Shown: positions 1 through 8,107 of the stretch, piece after piece
Position numbering within the stretch: the stretch's first letter is position 1
How the letters are laid out: each line of letters starts with the position of its first letter
NCBI RefSeq assembly: GCF_014642075.1
Contig: NZ_BMIK01000001.1
Coordinates: forward strand, 558,001-622,000
DNA: 64,000 nt
Direction: 5' to 3'
DNA from: Parapedobacter defluvii
GTDB taxonomy: Bacteria > Bacteroidota > Bacteroidia > Sphingobacteriales > Sphingobacteriaceae
Translations under genes and position numbers: made by a program
Notes under the pieces: generated by a model
Told to the model about the DNA's origin: nothing
What the model saw: only the letters and a program-made list of their open reading frames with translations
The model's database searches: none

Positions 1-197
1 GCGAAAAACGTTGTCAATTTTTATTGTAATAATTGGATTTTTTGATGGAAATGAAGCTTGCATGATTTATTTTTCACTTTTTGTTTTTTCTCAGCGGTGT
101 TCAAAAAATCATTTCGCTTCGTTTGTGCCTTTTTTAAAAGGGTAATTCATGCAGGTTTTAATGTTTTATCAATTTACAATTGCCGCGCTATCAAAAA
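1..197. other. left-edge non-coding stretch downstream of ccmC
   Basis: This AT-rich stretch follows the ccmC stop codon. No conserved ccm gene (CcmD or CcmE) can be read in it on the minus strand. An ATG on the minus strand at 63 opens 21 codons that run off the window edge without a stop. The peptide resembles nothing I recognise, so I do not call it a gene. A short palindromic run around 128-142 (CCTTTTTT/AAAAGG) could be a weak hairpin. Confidence 0.4.
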
Positions 198-866
198 TTA
201 GTCCGCTGCAGTATGGCTTTGGTACTCCAGTTTTCGAATGCGGAACCGCAAAGTCATTAACCAGGTGCCCACCAGTATCCAGCCCAGTGACGCCGGATAT
301 AAAACCGCTTTCATGGATCCATCCAAGTCAAAATCCCCGAATCCTGAGTTGCCGCCGGCACCTGGATGCAATGAGTCGGTATTTTTGGGAAGGATATACA
401 TAAGCACGATCATAATTGGGAAAGCGAATATGTTATAGATGGCGGATATTCTACCCCGTTTCTGTTCTTCCTCCAGCGCATTGCGGAGCACAAGGTAAGC
501 CAGGTACATGAGTGTAGCGATGGCTGATCCATTTGTTTTCGGGTCGTTTGGCCAGGGGGCCCCCCAAGTGAAATTTGCCCAAATCATGCCGGTTGCCAAA
601 CCCAGTAAACAAAAGACAATCCCAACATTGACACTTTCTACAGCTACAAGATCATGTTTGGGGTCATTTGACGATAAATATTTTATACTGTAAATAACCG
701 AAATCAGATAAAGGGTGAACATGGCAAACCACATGGGTACATGAAAATATACATTGCGGATTGTTTCATGCACAATAGGCAACGCCGGTACTTTGCCCAA
801 AATTCCCATAATGATACTGTACAACAATAATAGAATTGCCAGAATTTTCCACCAGTAATGTTTCAT
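198..866 (-). CDS. ccmC: CcmC/CcsA-type heme handling protein for cytochrome c biogenesis
   Basis: Inner-membrane protein of the cytochrome c maturation system; the family presents heme on the periplasmic face for transfer to the next chaperone. The 222-residue protein is hydrophobic throughout with about six membrane segments. It carries the tryptophan-rich WWD-type motif near residues 96-110 (W-A-N-F-T-W-G-A-P-W-P-N-D) and flanking histidines at H42 (Y-F-H-V-P) and H167 (S-L-H-P-G), as expected for heme ligation. An in-frame GTG at 878 would add four residues, but the ATG at 866 gives a normal N-terminus (M-K-H-Y-W-W). It is the last gene of the minus-strand block, directly behind ccmB across a 63-nt heptad repeat. 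The genes for CcmE and the heme lyase are not in the window. Confidence 0.9.
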   Translation of the reverse strand: MKHYWWKILAILLLLYSIIMGILGKVPALPIVHETIRNVYFHVPMWFAMFTLYLISVIYSIKYLSSNDPKHDLVAVESVNVGIVFCLLGLATGMIWANFTWGAPWPNDPKTNGSAIATLMYLAYLVLRNALEEEQKRGRISAIYNIFAFPIMIVLMYILPKNTDSLHPGAGGNSGFGDFDLDGSMKAVLYPASLGWILVGTWLMTLRFRIRKLEYQSHTAAD

Positions 867-869
867 TTT

Positions 870-932
870 ATTAGACACCAGACATTAGACATTAGACACC
901 GATCACTCATTACCCACCACCGATCACTAATC
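870..932 (-). repeat. nine-unit heptanucleotide array between ccmB and ccmC
   Basis: Read on the plus strand, the spacer divides without remainder into nine 7-mers: ATTAGAC, ACCAGAC, ATTAGAC, ATTAGAC, ACCGATC, ACTCATT, ACCCACC, ACCGATC, ACTAATC. Every unit starts with A and most end in C. The array begins at the ccmB stop codon (overlapping it by two bases) and ends three bases before the ccmC start codon. A period of seven does not keep a reading frame, so it is a non-coding spacer. Related arrays lie at 5735, 10505 and 45975. Confidence 0.85.
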
Positions 933-1590
933 AATCTCTCCAAAGGTAAGGAAATAACAACAAAGAAATGGCCACCGTGATGATATTGATTGCCAATAAT
1001 ACAACGAGTTCATCCGTGCTGACACTGCGATCCAGCCCGTCCATCGCATTTTTGGAAACCTTGATAAGAATGAGTAATAAGGGGATGACGATGGGGAAAC
1101 TGAGGATCGCCATTAATGTACTGTTGTTACCTGCTTTCGCACTGATACCAGACACCATGGTGAATACGGAGGCAAAACTCATACTCCCAAGAATTACCAC
1201 AAGGAAATAGAGTACCGGATCGCCCAACGGATTTCGAAAGATGATGGAATATACCAAATAAGCTATTGCAGAAAGCAGTAGCATAACCAGGATATTATAG
1301 CCAATTTTGGAAAGGATGACGGCCTTTGCACTGGAGATCGTATAATAATACAGCTGACGGCTACGGCTTTCCTGGACGAAGCTTTTATTGATCGCATTGA
1401 CCGACGCGAACAGAAGAATAATCCAAAATAGTGCATTCCAAGTAGTGGGATCCACGGATTTAAATGCCTGATAGCAAACAAAAACCGTAGATACCACATA
1501 AAGTAAAATCCCATTGATGGCATACTTAAAACGCCATTCAAGCAAAATCTCTTTGCGAATAAGGGAGGTAACTTCTTTGAGTAAGCTCAT
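931..1590 (-). CDS. ccmB: heme exporter protein CcmB
   Basis: Predicted permease subunit of the CcmAB heme-export ABC transporter in cytochrome c maturation. The 219-residue length and profile (six hydrophobic segments, short N-terminal cytoplasmic helix starting S-L-L-K-E-V-T-S-L-I-R-K-E) are typical of the family, including the early R-K-E-x-x-x-E-W-R motif. The ATG at 1590 is the only sensible start. The ATPase partner CcmA is not adjacent, which is usual in this phylum. It lies between a YtxH-like gene and ccmC on the same strand. Confidence 0.88.
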   Translation of the reverse strand: MSLLKEVTSLIRKEILLEWRFKYAINGILLYVVSTVFVCYQAFKSVDPTTWNALFWIILLFASVNAINKSFVQESRSRQLYYYTISSAKAVILSKIGYNILVMLLLSAIAYLVYSIIFRNPLGDPVLYFLVVILGSMSFASVFTMVSGISAKAGNNSTLMAILSFPIVIPLLLILIKVSKNAMDGLDRSVSTDELVVLLAINIITVAISLLLFPYLWRD

Positions 1591-1636
1591 CCCCGCAAAG
1601 ATACAATTCGCGCGTTATTGCAGACTAAGTAACTGC

Positions 1637-1981
1637 TTATATTTCTTCCTCTGCACGACGGGTAGCTGTTTTAACCGCATTGCTTGCCTTCGAAATACCT
1701 TCTTTGGCCAACCGATCTGCTTTGCTGATAGCTGACTGGCTTTTACTTTTGGCTTCTGTACGGAGATCGTCAATTTCTTTGGAGGCCCGGTCGACTAATT
1801 TTGAAGCTTTGTGTAGACCGTCTTTCGTATTCTTTCTAATGGATTTTGATAGCTCGCGTATGCCATCACTCGCGCGATCCAATTGTTTGCGGCCTTCCTT
1901 TGTACCCAATAGTAGCCACGCTACTGTACCAGCTGCAAGTCCAACCAATGCATACGTAACAATGCTGTTTTTCGTGTTCAT
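1637..1981 (-). CDS. YtxH-domain membrane-anchored coiled-coil protein
   Basis: Small protein of 114 residues. After a short polar start (M-N-T-K-N-S) comes one transmembrane segment (about residues 9-26) with a glycine-rich G-L-A-A-G-T core, then a long, highly charged, helix-forming tail rich in Lys, Arg, Ala and Ser. This is the layout of YtxH/general-stress-type proteins. The open frame extends upstream to 2017, but the upstream codons (K-K-V-I-T-K-K-K) are an A-rich leader, and the ATG at 1981 after an AGGACATTGAG stretch gives the usual N-terminus. No catalytic motif is visible. The function is probably envelope stress or structure, by family only. Confidence 0.7.
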   Translation of the reverse strand: MNTKNSIVTYALVGLAAGTVAWLLLGTKEGRKQLDRASDGIRELSKSIRKNTKDGLHKASKLVDRASKEIDDLRTEAKSKSQSAISKADRLAKEGISKASNAVKTATRRAEEEI

Positions 1982-2076
1982 CTCAATGTCCTTTTTTTTT
2001 GTTATAACTTTCTTCAACCACTCTTGGTTTTATAACGTAAGAACAAGGGATCTCAAAAAATGTTTGCGGCTATGGA

Positions 2077-2994
2077 TTAATTGGTTATATCCCAAACAAT
2101 CGCCTGTTTGTCGTCACCTACGGATATCAATTGATTTTTATACGTATTCCATGCGATGTCATTTACAGAAAGCCGGTGGCTGTCAAACCCTCTTTCAAGA
2201 CTGATGACCCGTAGCAGTCTGAAATCGTCTGCCGACCAGATTTTAATACTTTTATCCCGGCTGGCGGTCGCAAAGACCGGTAAAAAAGGGTGATACTTAA
2301 TGGCATATACCGTAAATAGATGTGGGGTAAACGTACTGACAATGGAAAAATCGGCTGTGTTTAGGATGTTCAGTTTTGCGTCCCGGCCTCCCGTAAGTAG
2401 ATATCGGCCATCGGGCGAAAAGCACAGTGAGGTAATGGGAAGGGTATGGGCGGGCAGTTCTTCGATAAAAGAATAGTCAAGTGCGCTATATAACTTGACT
2501 TTCCCATCCTTCGCTCCAAAGGCTACCCAATTTTCGTCGCTGCTTATGGCAATGGTGCGGACTGTTTGGTCAGACACTTTAAAATGATATAATAAACTGA
2601 ATGTATGCGTATTCCAAACGGATACCGTACCATCTTCCGACGCCAAAATAAGTTCGGGCTTGGTTTTAAAAGATTTAATTGAAAAGACCGGGCGCCGGTG
2701 ATGTTCAAGTTTTGCAATCAGCTCGCGGGTCTCCGTATGTACGATTCTGCCCATGCCATCGCGGGTACCGACTGCAAGCAGTGGGGTTCCGGATAACAGA
2801 TGCAGTGCATATACGGAAAACTGCACCGGATATATAATGCGTTCGAAGGCCATCTTCTCCAAATTCCACTCAACAACGCCTTTGTCGTTACCGCCGGTAT
2901 ATACAGTAGAAGCTGTGGCTCCGTTTTCAACCGTAAAAATCGGATTTTGGTGTCCGGATAACGTTCCTGCTTTATGGATCCTGAGTGTATTCAT
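2077..2994 (-). CDS. WD40-repeat protein
   Basis: A 305-residue protein with no signal peptide, built almost entirely of WD40 beta-propeller repeats. Recognisable GH...D/WD-like units include H-Q-N-P-I-F-T-V, H-R-R-P-V-F-S-I-K, I-T-S-L-C-F-S-P-D-G-R-Y-L-L-T-G-G, F-A-T-A-S-R-D-K-S-I-K-I-W and the closing K-Q-A-I-V-W-D-I. Seven blades fit this length. Such proteins are scaffolds; no enzyme domain is attached. It starts 15 nt after the hisIE stop and is probably co-transcribed with the histidine genes. Homologues beside hisIE or ccm genes are known to me in related genera, but their partner is not. Confidence 0.82.
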   Translation of the reverse strand: MNTLRIHKAGTLSGHQNPIFTVENGATASTVYTGGNDKGVVEWNLEKMAFERIIYPVQFSVYALHLLSGTPLLAVGTRDGMGRIVHTETRELIAKLEHHRRPVFSIKSFKTKPELILASEDGTVSVWNTHTFSLLYHFKVSDQTVRTIAISSDENWVAFGAKDGKVKLYSALDYSFIEELPAHTLPITSLCFSPDGRYLLTGGRDAKLNILNTADFSIVSTFTPHLFTVYAIKYHPFLPVFATASRDKSIKIWSADDFRLLRVISLERGFDSHRLSVNDIAWNTYKNQLISVGDDKQAIVWDITN

Positions 2995-3009
2995 GGTAGC
3001 CAGTCCTGT

Positions 3010-3594
3010 CTACCGATGCCTGCTTTCGAGGTTTTTGGCAATCGTCTCCAATGAAATACCCTTTTCTGTTAGCAACACCAATAGGTGAAATACAAGATCG
3101 GATGTTTCGTTGATAAAATCTTTATCCGCTTCGGCTAGCGCGGCAATCACAGTTTCCACAGCCTCTTCGCCCACTTTTTGAGCAATTTTATTCAGTCCGC
3201 GTTCACGGAGTCGATTCACATACGAATCTGTGGTCGGAAATTCGTAGCGATTCGCGATGATATTTGTTAGTTCAAAAATAAAATTCTGGTTGTAATCCGT
3301 GCTAAAACAGCTCCGGCTGCCGGTATGGCACGTTGGGCCCTTTGGCAGGGCCTTAATCAATATCGTATCCTGGTCGCAATCGATATGTGTACTGACAACA
3401 TTCAGAAAGTGGCCGCTTTCTTCGCCTTTTGTCCACAATCTGTTTTTGCTCCTTGAGAAAAACGTAACACGGCCCTCGGCTTGCGTTTTCTGCCAAGCTT
3501 CCTCATTCATATAGCCCAGCATTAATACCTCCAATGTCTGTGCATCCTGTATGATAGCCGGAACAAGTCCCCCGCTTTTTTCAAAATCTAACAT
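3010..3594 (-). CDS. hisIE: bifunctional phosphoribosyl-AMP cyclohydrolase / phosphoribosyl-ATP pyrophosphatase
   Basis: Catalyses the second and third steps of histidine synthesis. The N-terminal HisI half (about residues 1-105) has the metal-binding signature W-T-K-G-E-E-S-G-H, D-C-D-Q-D and the cysteines of G-P-T-C-H-T-G and R-S-C-F. The C-terminal HisE half has the pyrophosphohydrolase helix motif K-V-G-E-E-A-V-E-T and N-E-T-S-D-L-x-F-H-L. The open frame reaches 3630, inside hisF, but the ATG at 3594 follows an AGGAAACATAAAG stretch and matches the family start (M-L-D-F). This gives 194 residues. It lies downstream of hisF and upstream of the WD40 gene. Confidence 0.94.
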   Translation of the reverse strand: MLDFEKSGGLVPAIIQDAQTLEVLMLGYMNEEAWQKTQAEGRVTFFSRSKNRLWTKGEESGHFLNVVSTHIDCDQDTILIKALPKGPTCHTGSRSCFSTDYNQNFIFELTNIIANRYEFPTTDSYVNRLRERGLNKIAQKVGEEAVETVIAALAEADKDFINETSDLVFHLLVLLTEKGISLETIAKNLESRHR

Positions 3595-3610
3595 CTTTAT
3601 GTTTCCTGTG

Positions 3611-4363
3611 TTACCTGATTTCAATTCCATGTTGCCGCAACGTGTCTTTCAATTGGGGAATCAGTATTTCGCCGTAATGGAATACCGAAGCAGCTAAAGC
3701 AGCATCGACGTTGCTCTGTTGAAATACATCTACAAAATGCTGTTCATTGCCGGCTCCGCCCGAAGCAATCAGCGGGATGGATAAACGGTCGTTGATTTTT
3801 TTTAGCAACGAACAGTCAAAGCCGTTTTTGGTTCCATCATGGTCCATGGAAGTCAATAAAATTTCTCCGGCCCCCCGGCTTTCCGCTTCCTTAATCCAAT
3901 GTTCGGTTTCCAGGTCCGTTTTTAGTCGGCCACCGTTGAGATGTACGTAGTTTTTACCATCCACATAACGTGTATCCACAGCCACCACCACGAACTGTAT
4001 ACCGAAAGCATCTGCCAATTGGTTAATCAGGTCAGGATTACGCACCGCCGCTGAATTGATGGAGATTTTATCAGCACCAGCATGTAACAGTACATCAGCG
4101 TCAGCCAATTCATTGATGCCACCGCCAATGGTAAACGGGATGTTTACCTGCCTCGCCACCGCTTTCACTAACGCTACCGTAGTTTTGCGTCTTTCATGCG
4201 TTGCCGTGATGTCTAAAAAAACCAATTCGTCTGCACCCTGCCTGGAGTACTGCCAGGCTAACTCAACAGGGTCTCCTGCATCGCGGAGGTCCACGAAATT
4301 TACACCTTTTACCGTACGCCCATCTTTGACGTCTAAGCAGGGAATGATGCGCTTAGCCAGCAT
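3611..4363 (-). CDS. hisF: imidazole glycerol phosphate synthase cyclase subunit HisF
   Basis: TIM-barrel cyclase that, with HisH, converts PRFAR and ammonia to imidazole glycerol phosphate and AICAR. The 250-residue length is standard. The start [15 protein letters not shown] contains the catalytic Asp in the family position (D11). The second catalytic Asp is in V-V-V-A-V-D-T-R, and the phosphate sites G-G-G-I and A-S-G-G-A-G-N are present. It sits 6 nt after hisA. Confidence 0.97.
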   Translation of the reverse strand: MLAKRIIPCLDVKDGRTVKGVNFVDLRDAGDPVELAWQYSRQGADELVFLDITATHERRKTTVALVKAVARQVNIPFTIGGGINELADADVLLHAGADKISINSAAVRNPDLINQLADAFGIQFVVVAVDTRYVDGKNYVHLNGGRLKTDLETEHWIKEAESRGAGEILLTSMDHDGTKNGFDCSLLKKINDRLSIPLIASGGAGNEQHFVDVFQQSNVDAALAASVFHYGEILIPQLKDTLRQHGIEIR

Positions 4364-4369
4364 GACAAT

Positions 4370-5119
4370 TTAAAAACGGATGAGGGACTTCAGATTCCAC
4401 TCTTTGATTTGTTCAATGGTAATGCGATTCTCATAAATGGCTTTTCCTACTACACACGCCTCAACTTTGATTGCGTCTAACGCGTGAATATCGTCCATTG
4501 AGCTGATACCCCCGGATGCAATGAGTTTAATGATGGGAGAGTGATCCAACAATTTTTTGTATAGTTCCACGCCCGCACCGCCCAATTTGCCATCTTTATT
4601 GATATCTGTACATAAGAATCGGAAAAAACCTAAGGAAAGACAGCGGTCAATATAGTCAAGTAATTTGACCGGGGAGCTTTCCATCCATCCGGAATATTTA
4701 ATGACTTCGTCCAACACATCAATGGCGATCACCACCTGATCTGCATATTTGTGTTTGCCCCGGTTCAGCTTGCTGAGTTCATCCAAAAATGAAGGGTTGG
4801 TAATGGCCTGTGTACCCACTACCACCCGGTGTATTCCCGCATCGACTAATTCCATTACCTTTTCAATGCTGCGCACCCCGCCACCATACTGCACCTTCAT
4901 GTCGGTATGGCGGACAATATCAAACAAGTACGACTGATTTGAAAAGTCTCCCTTGGCGCCGTTGAGGTCAACGATATGCACAAATTCGGTGCCGTTGAAT
5001 TGATACTTTTCGATCATCTCTTCAAGGCTGACCTCATAAACAGTTGCATCATCGTAATTGCCCTCACGCAGGCGGACAACTTTCTTATCCAATACATCTA
5101 TTGCCGGAATGATATACAT
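4370..5119 (-). CDS. hisA: phosphoribosylformimino-AICAR ribotide isomerase HisA
   Basis: Amadori-type isomerase of the histidine pathway, a TIM barrel related to HisF. The 249 residues begin M-Y-I-I-P-A-I-D-V-L-D, with the catalytic Asp in I-D (residue 8). The paired Asp is in L-C-T-D-I-N-K-D-G and the phosphate-binding loop is A-S-G-G-I-S-S. The N-terminal glycine-rich loop Q-Y-G-G-G-V-R is also present. It lies between hisH and hisF, 19 nt after hisH and 6 nt before hisF. Confidence 0.96.
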   Translation of the reverse strand: MYIIPAIDVLDKKVVRLREGNYDDATVYEVSLEEMIEKYQFNGTEFVHIVDLNGAKGDFSNQSYLFDIVRHTDMKVQYGGGVRSIEKVMELVDAGIHRVVVGTQAITNPSFLDELSKLNRGKHKYADQVVIAIDVLDEVIKYSGWMESSPVKLLDYIDRCLSLGFFRFLCTDINKDGKLGGAGVELYKKLLDHSPIIKLIASGGISSMDDIHALDAIKVEACVVGKAIYENRITIEQIKEWNLKSLIRF

Positions 5120-5138
5120 ATCTTCTGAAAGGTTGATT

Positions 5139-5732
5139 TTAATGTAAGTTTGAAAAATTCAATAATAACTGTTCTCCCGCTTCCCCCGATTTTTCTGGAT
5201 GAAACTGAACCCCATAGAAGTTTCGATCCTGTAATGAAGCCGAAAACTTCAATCCATATTCGGTAAAAGCGGCCGTAAAAGTAGCATTATATTCAATAAA
5301 ATAAGAGTGTACAAAGTAAAAGTAGGCATCTTTTTTTATATCTGCGAACAATGCACACCGATTTTCGTGGAAAACCTTATTCCATCCCATATGCGGAACT
5401 TTTTCCGCAATCCGGTTTTCGAAGTGTAGTGTTTTTAACGGAACGATATCCAATAGCGGACTGTTGCCCTCCTCTGAATGTGAGGTAAGTAATTGCATAC
5501 CTACACAAATTCCCAAAACGGGTTTTTTCAGTTGCCTAATCGGTTCAGCCAGCCCCGATGCCTGTAACTTTCGCATGGCTGTACCTGCATGCCCCACTCC
5601 CGGAATGACAATGCGGTCGTACGCCGCTAATTCATCCTGTGTATTGACCATACCATACGGAATGTGTAAACGCTCCAGCGCTGCCGTCAGCGAGAAAATA
5701 TTGCCTGCCCCGTAATTGATGATTCCTGTCAT
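5139..5732 (-). CDS. hisH: imidazole glycerol phosphate synthase glutaminase subunit HisH
   Basis: Class I glutamine amidotransferase that delivers ammonia to HisF. The 197 residues include G-A-G-N-I near the start, the nucleophile Cys in L-G-I-C-V-G-M-Q, and the His/Glu pair in G-V-Q-F-H-P-E-K-S. Its start codon lies two bases beyond an 84-nt heptad array that fills the hisB-hisH spacer, so its translation start lacks a visible Shine-Dalgarno sequence. Confidence 0.96.
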   Translation of the reverse strand: MTGIINYGAGNIFSLTAALERLHIPYGMVNTQDELAAYDRIVIPGVGHAGTAMRKLQASGLAEPIRQLKKPVLGICVGMQLLTSHSEEGNSPLLDIVPLKTLHFENRIAEKVPHMGWNKVFHENRCALFADIKKDAYFYFVHSYFIEYNATFTAAFTEYGLKFSASLQDRNFYGVQFHPEKSGEAGEQLLLNFSNLH

Positions 5733-5734
5733 AT

Positions 5735-5818
5735 TCAGCTGTCAGCTGTCAGCTTTCGGCTTTCGGCCGTCGGCTTCACTTTCTACTTATTAACTTCTAA
5801 CTTCGTATCTCGTACTTA
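5735..5818 (-). repeat. twelve-unit heptanucleotide array between hisB and hisH
   Basis: On the plus strand the 84 nt read as exactly twelve 7-mers: TCAGCTG, TCAGCTG, TCAGCTT, TCGGCTT, TCGGCCG, TCGGCTT, CACTTTC, TACTTAT, TAACTTC, TAACTTC, GTATCTC, GTACTTA. The last unit touches the hisB stop codon (5819-5821) and the first is two bases from the hisH start codon. The array drifts from an AGCTGA-like word to a TAACTTC-like word, as if grown by stepwise duplication and mutation. It interrupts an otherwise compact his operon. Confidence 0.85.
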
Positions 5819-6958
5819 TCAAAGAATTCCTTTCGTACTCGGAAGCTCCATACGTTCTGCATCCCTTCTTACCGCCCTTTTGATTGATTTGGCAAATGCT
5901 TTGAATATGGCTTCTATCTTATGGTGTTCGTTCTCGCCTTCCGCTTTAATATTCAGGTTGCATCGGGCGCCATCCGAAAAGGATTTAAAAAAATGGAAGA
6001 ACATTTCTGTAGGCATGTCACCTATTTTTTCCCGTTTGAATGCTGCATCCCATACGATCCAGGATCTGCCTCCGAAATCGATGGCAACCTGTGCGAGACA
6101 ATCGTCCATCGGAAGCGTAAAGGCATAGCGTTCGATACCCCGTTTATCCCCCAGGGTTTTGGCTATAATTTCGCCCAAAGCAATCCCCGTATCTTCAATC
6201 GTGTGGTGTTCATCAATATGCAAATCGCCGGTTGCCTGTATGGTAAGGTCAATACTTCCGTGCCGGGCTATTTGATCAAGCATGTGATCAAAAAAGGGAA
6301 GTCCGGTATGGATATCCGCCTTTCCTTTACCGTCCAGATTTAACCGGATATAAATGTCGGTTTCGTTGGTTTTGCGGCGGTGCTCACCTACCCGGTCTCC
6401 CAGTTTGAGAAACTCGTAAATCGTCTTCCAATCGGAGGTCTCCAAAGCGACCACAGCATCGTCGATTTCGTGTGCTTCGGCAGCGCCAAGGGAATCGTTA
6501 TTCCGCAACCAAATGGCTTTCGCACCTAAATTCTGCGCCAATTTTACGTCGTTGACACGATCGCCGATGACAAAAGAATGGGCGAGGTCATATTTCTCAG
6601 CATCGAAATACGAGGTCAGCAGTGCCGTTCCCGGTTTGCGTGTGGGTGCAAGTTCATGCGGAAATGTACGGTCTATATGTTCTGCGGCAAATACGACACC
6701 CTCGCCGGCAAATGTGTCGATGATAAACCGGTGTACAGGCCAAAAATTAGCTTCGGGATGCGAATCTGTGCCCAATCCATCCTGGTTGGATACGAGTACC
6801 AGCTCAAAGTCCAGCTCGTTGGCAATGCGTGGCAGATACTGCAAGGCACCGGGATAAAATTTTAATTTAGCAAATGAGTCAATCTGCTCGTCTTCCGGTT
6901 CGATAATCAGCGTACCGTCCCGGTCTATGAAAAGTAATCGTTTAATCGCGTCAGGCAT
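5819..6958 (-). CDS. hisB: bifunctional histidinol-phosphatase / imidazoleglycerol-phosphate dehydratase HisB
   Basis: A fusion of two histidine-pathway enzymes. The N-terminal HAD phosphatase (about residues 1-165) has the nucleophile motif [14 protein letters not shown] and a downstream G-D-R-V-N-D. The C-terminal IGP dehydratase (about 180-379) has the metal-binding repeats D-E-H-H-T-I-E-D and N-E-H-H-K-I-E. The 379-residue length is normal for the fused form. It lies 59 nt after hisC and upstream of the heptad array before hisH. Confidence 0.96.
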   Translation of the reverse strand: MPDAIKRLLFIDRDGTLIIEPEDEQIDSFAKLKFYPGALQYLPRIANELDFELVLVSNQDGLGTDSHPEANFWPVHRFIIDTFAGEGVVFAAEHIDRTFPHELAPTRKPGTALLTSYFDAEKYDLAHSFVIGDRVNDVKLAQNLGAKAIWLRNNDSLGAAEAHEIDDAVVALETSDWKTIYEFLKLGDRVGEHRRKTNETDIYIRLNLDGKGKADIHTGLPFFDHMLDQIARHGSIDLTIQATGDLHIDEHHTIEDTGIALGEIIAKTLGDKRGIERYAFTLPMDDCLAQVAIDFGGRSWIVWDAAFKREKIGDMPTEMFFHFFKSFSDGARCNLNIKAEGENEHHKIEAIFKAFAKSIKRAVRRDAERMELPSTKGIL

Positions 6959-7017
6959 TGATTGTTTTTAATTGCCTCAATTTTATGGTTGAGTTGAAAC
7001 GGTCAAATTTAGCTAAA

Positions 7018-8082
7018 TTAATGCGCAAAAGCAAATTCGTCCAGCGCCTCCAATAGCAACTTGTTTTCGTCGGGAGTTCCTACCGTAATGCGCAGGCAAC
7101 CCTCACATAATTCCACTTTGGAACGGTCGCGCACGATAATACTTTTTTCGACTAAATAATCATATAGCTGTCGCGGGTTGGTAGTTTTAGCCAGTATAAA
7201 GTTGGCGTCAGACGGATACACGCGCAACACAAACGCCAGTGAACTTAATTTGGTGGAGAGTTTTTCCCGTTCGGACACCGTTTCCCGTATCCATTCATTT
7301 ACCTTATCCACATTATCCAGGGCTTTTAAGGCAAGTTCCTGTGTCGCCTGGTTAATGTTATAGGGTGGCTTTATTTTGTTGAATACTTCGATAATTTCCT
7401 CACTCGCAAAGGCCATTCCCAAGCGTAACCCTGCTAGTCCCCAAGCTTTGGAAAGGGTTTGCAGGACTACGAGATTGCTATACTCCGTCAGTTCTTGGAT
7501 AAATGTCTTTTGCCGTGCGTAGTTGATATATGCTTCATCAATGACCACCAACCCCTTAAAGTTGGCCAAAATGGTTTCTACATCTTCGCGGTGCAATGAA
7601 TTTCCGGTTGGGTTGTTGGGCGAACACAAAAAGATAATTCGGGTATTGGCATCGATGGCTTCCGCAATACCCTCCAGGTTCAGTTGAAAATCTTCCGTTA
7701 AGTTTACTTTTTTAACAGCTGCATCGTTGATATGGGCGGATACTTCGTACATTCCATAGGTGGGTGGTACAAGGATTACGTTATCCACCCCCGGCCGGCA
7801 AAAAGCCCGATAGAGGATATCAATGGCCTCATCGCTGCCATTGCCAAGGAAAATATTCCGTGGGGGAACCCCTTTGATACCGCTTAACTTTACTTTCAGT
7901 TGTTGCTGTAAAGGGTCGGGATAGCGATTGTAATTGCCGTCCAATGGAGAGCCGTAGGCATTCTCATTGGCGTCCAAAAGTACAGATGCTTCTCCTTTAA
8001 ACTCATCACGGGCCGATGAGTAAGGGATTAAATTCCGGATGTTGTCTCTTAATATACCGGTCAAATCAAACGAATTAGCCAT
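7018..8082 (-). CDS. hisC: histidinol-phosphate aminotransferase HisC
   Basis: PLP-dependent class I/II aminotransferase making histidinol phosphate from imidazole acetol phosphate. The PLP lysine is in T-L-S-K-A-W-G-L-A-G-L-R-L-G. The cofactor-anchoring motifs C-S-P-N-N-P-T-G and V-I-D-E-A-Y are also clear. The ATG at 8082 is preferred over an in-frame TTG two codons upstream, giving 354 residues. It is the first his gene of the block. Its promoter-proximal neighbour is rnz, not hisD, so hisG and hisD must lie elsewhere. Confidence 0.94.
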   Translation of the reverse strand: MANSFDLTGILRDNIRNLIPYSSARDEFKGEASVLLDANENAYGSPLDGNYNRYPDPLQQQLKVKLSGIKGVPPRNIFLGNGSDEAIDILYRAFCRPGVDNVILVPPTYGMYEVSAHINDAAVKKVNLTEDFQLNLEGIAEAIDANTRIIFLCSPNNPTGNSLHREDVETILANFKGLVVIDEAYINYARQKTFIQELTEYSNLVVLQTLSKAWGLAGLRLGMAFASEEIIEVFNKIKPPYNINQATQELALKALDNVDKVNEWIRETVSEREKLSTKLSSLAFVLRVYPSDANFILAKTTNPRQLYDYLVEKSIIVRDRSKVELCEGCLRITVGTPDENKLLLEALDEFAFAH

Positions 8083-8107
8083 TGCCAATTTTACAGTTAT
8101 TATATAG

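Noticed and set aside
2001-2036. Inverted repeat GTTATAA...TTATAAC as a terminator of the WD40 gene
   Set aside because: On the minus strand the stem is followed by A residues, not U, so it is not a normal terminator; possibly leader structure of the YtxH-like gene.
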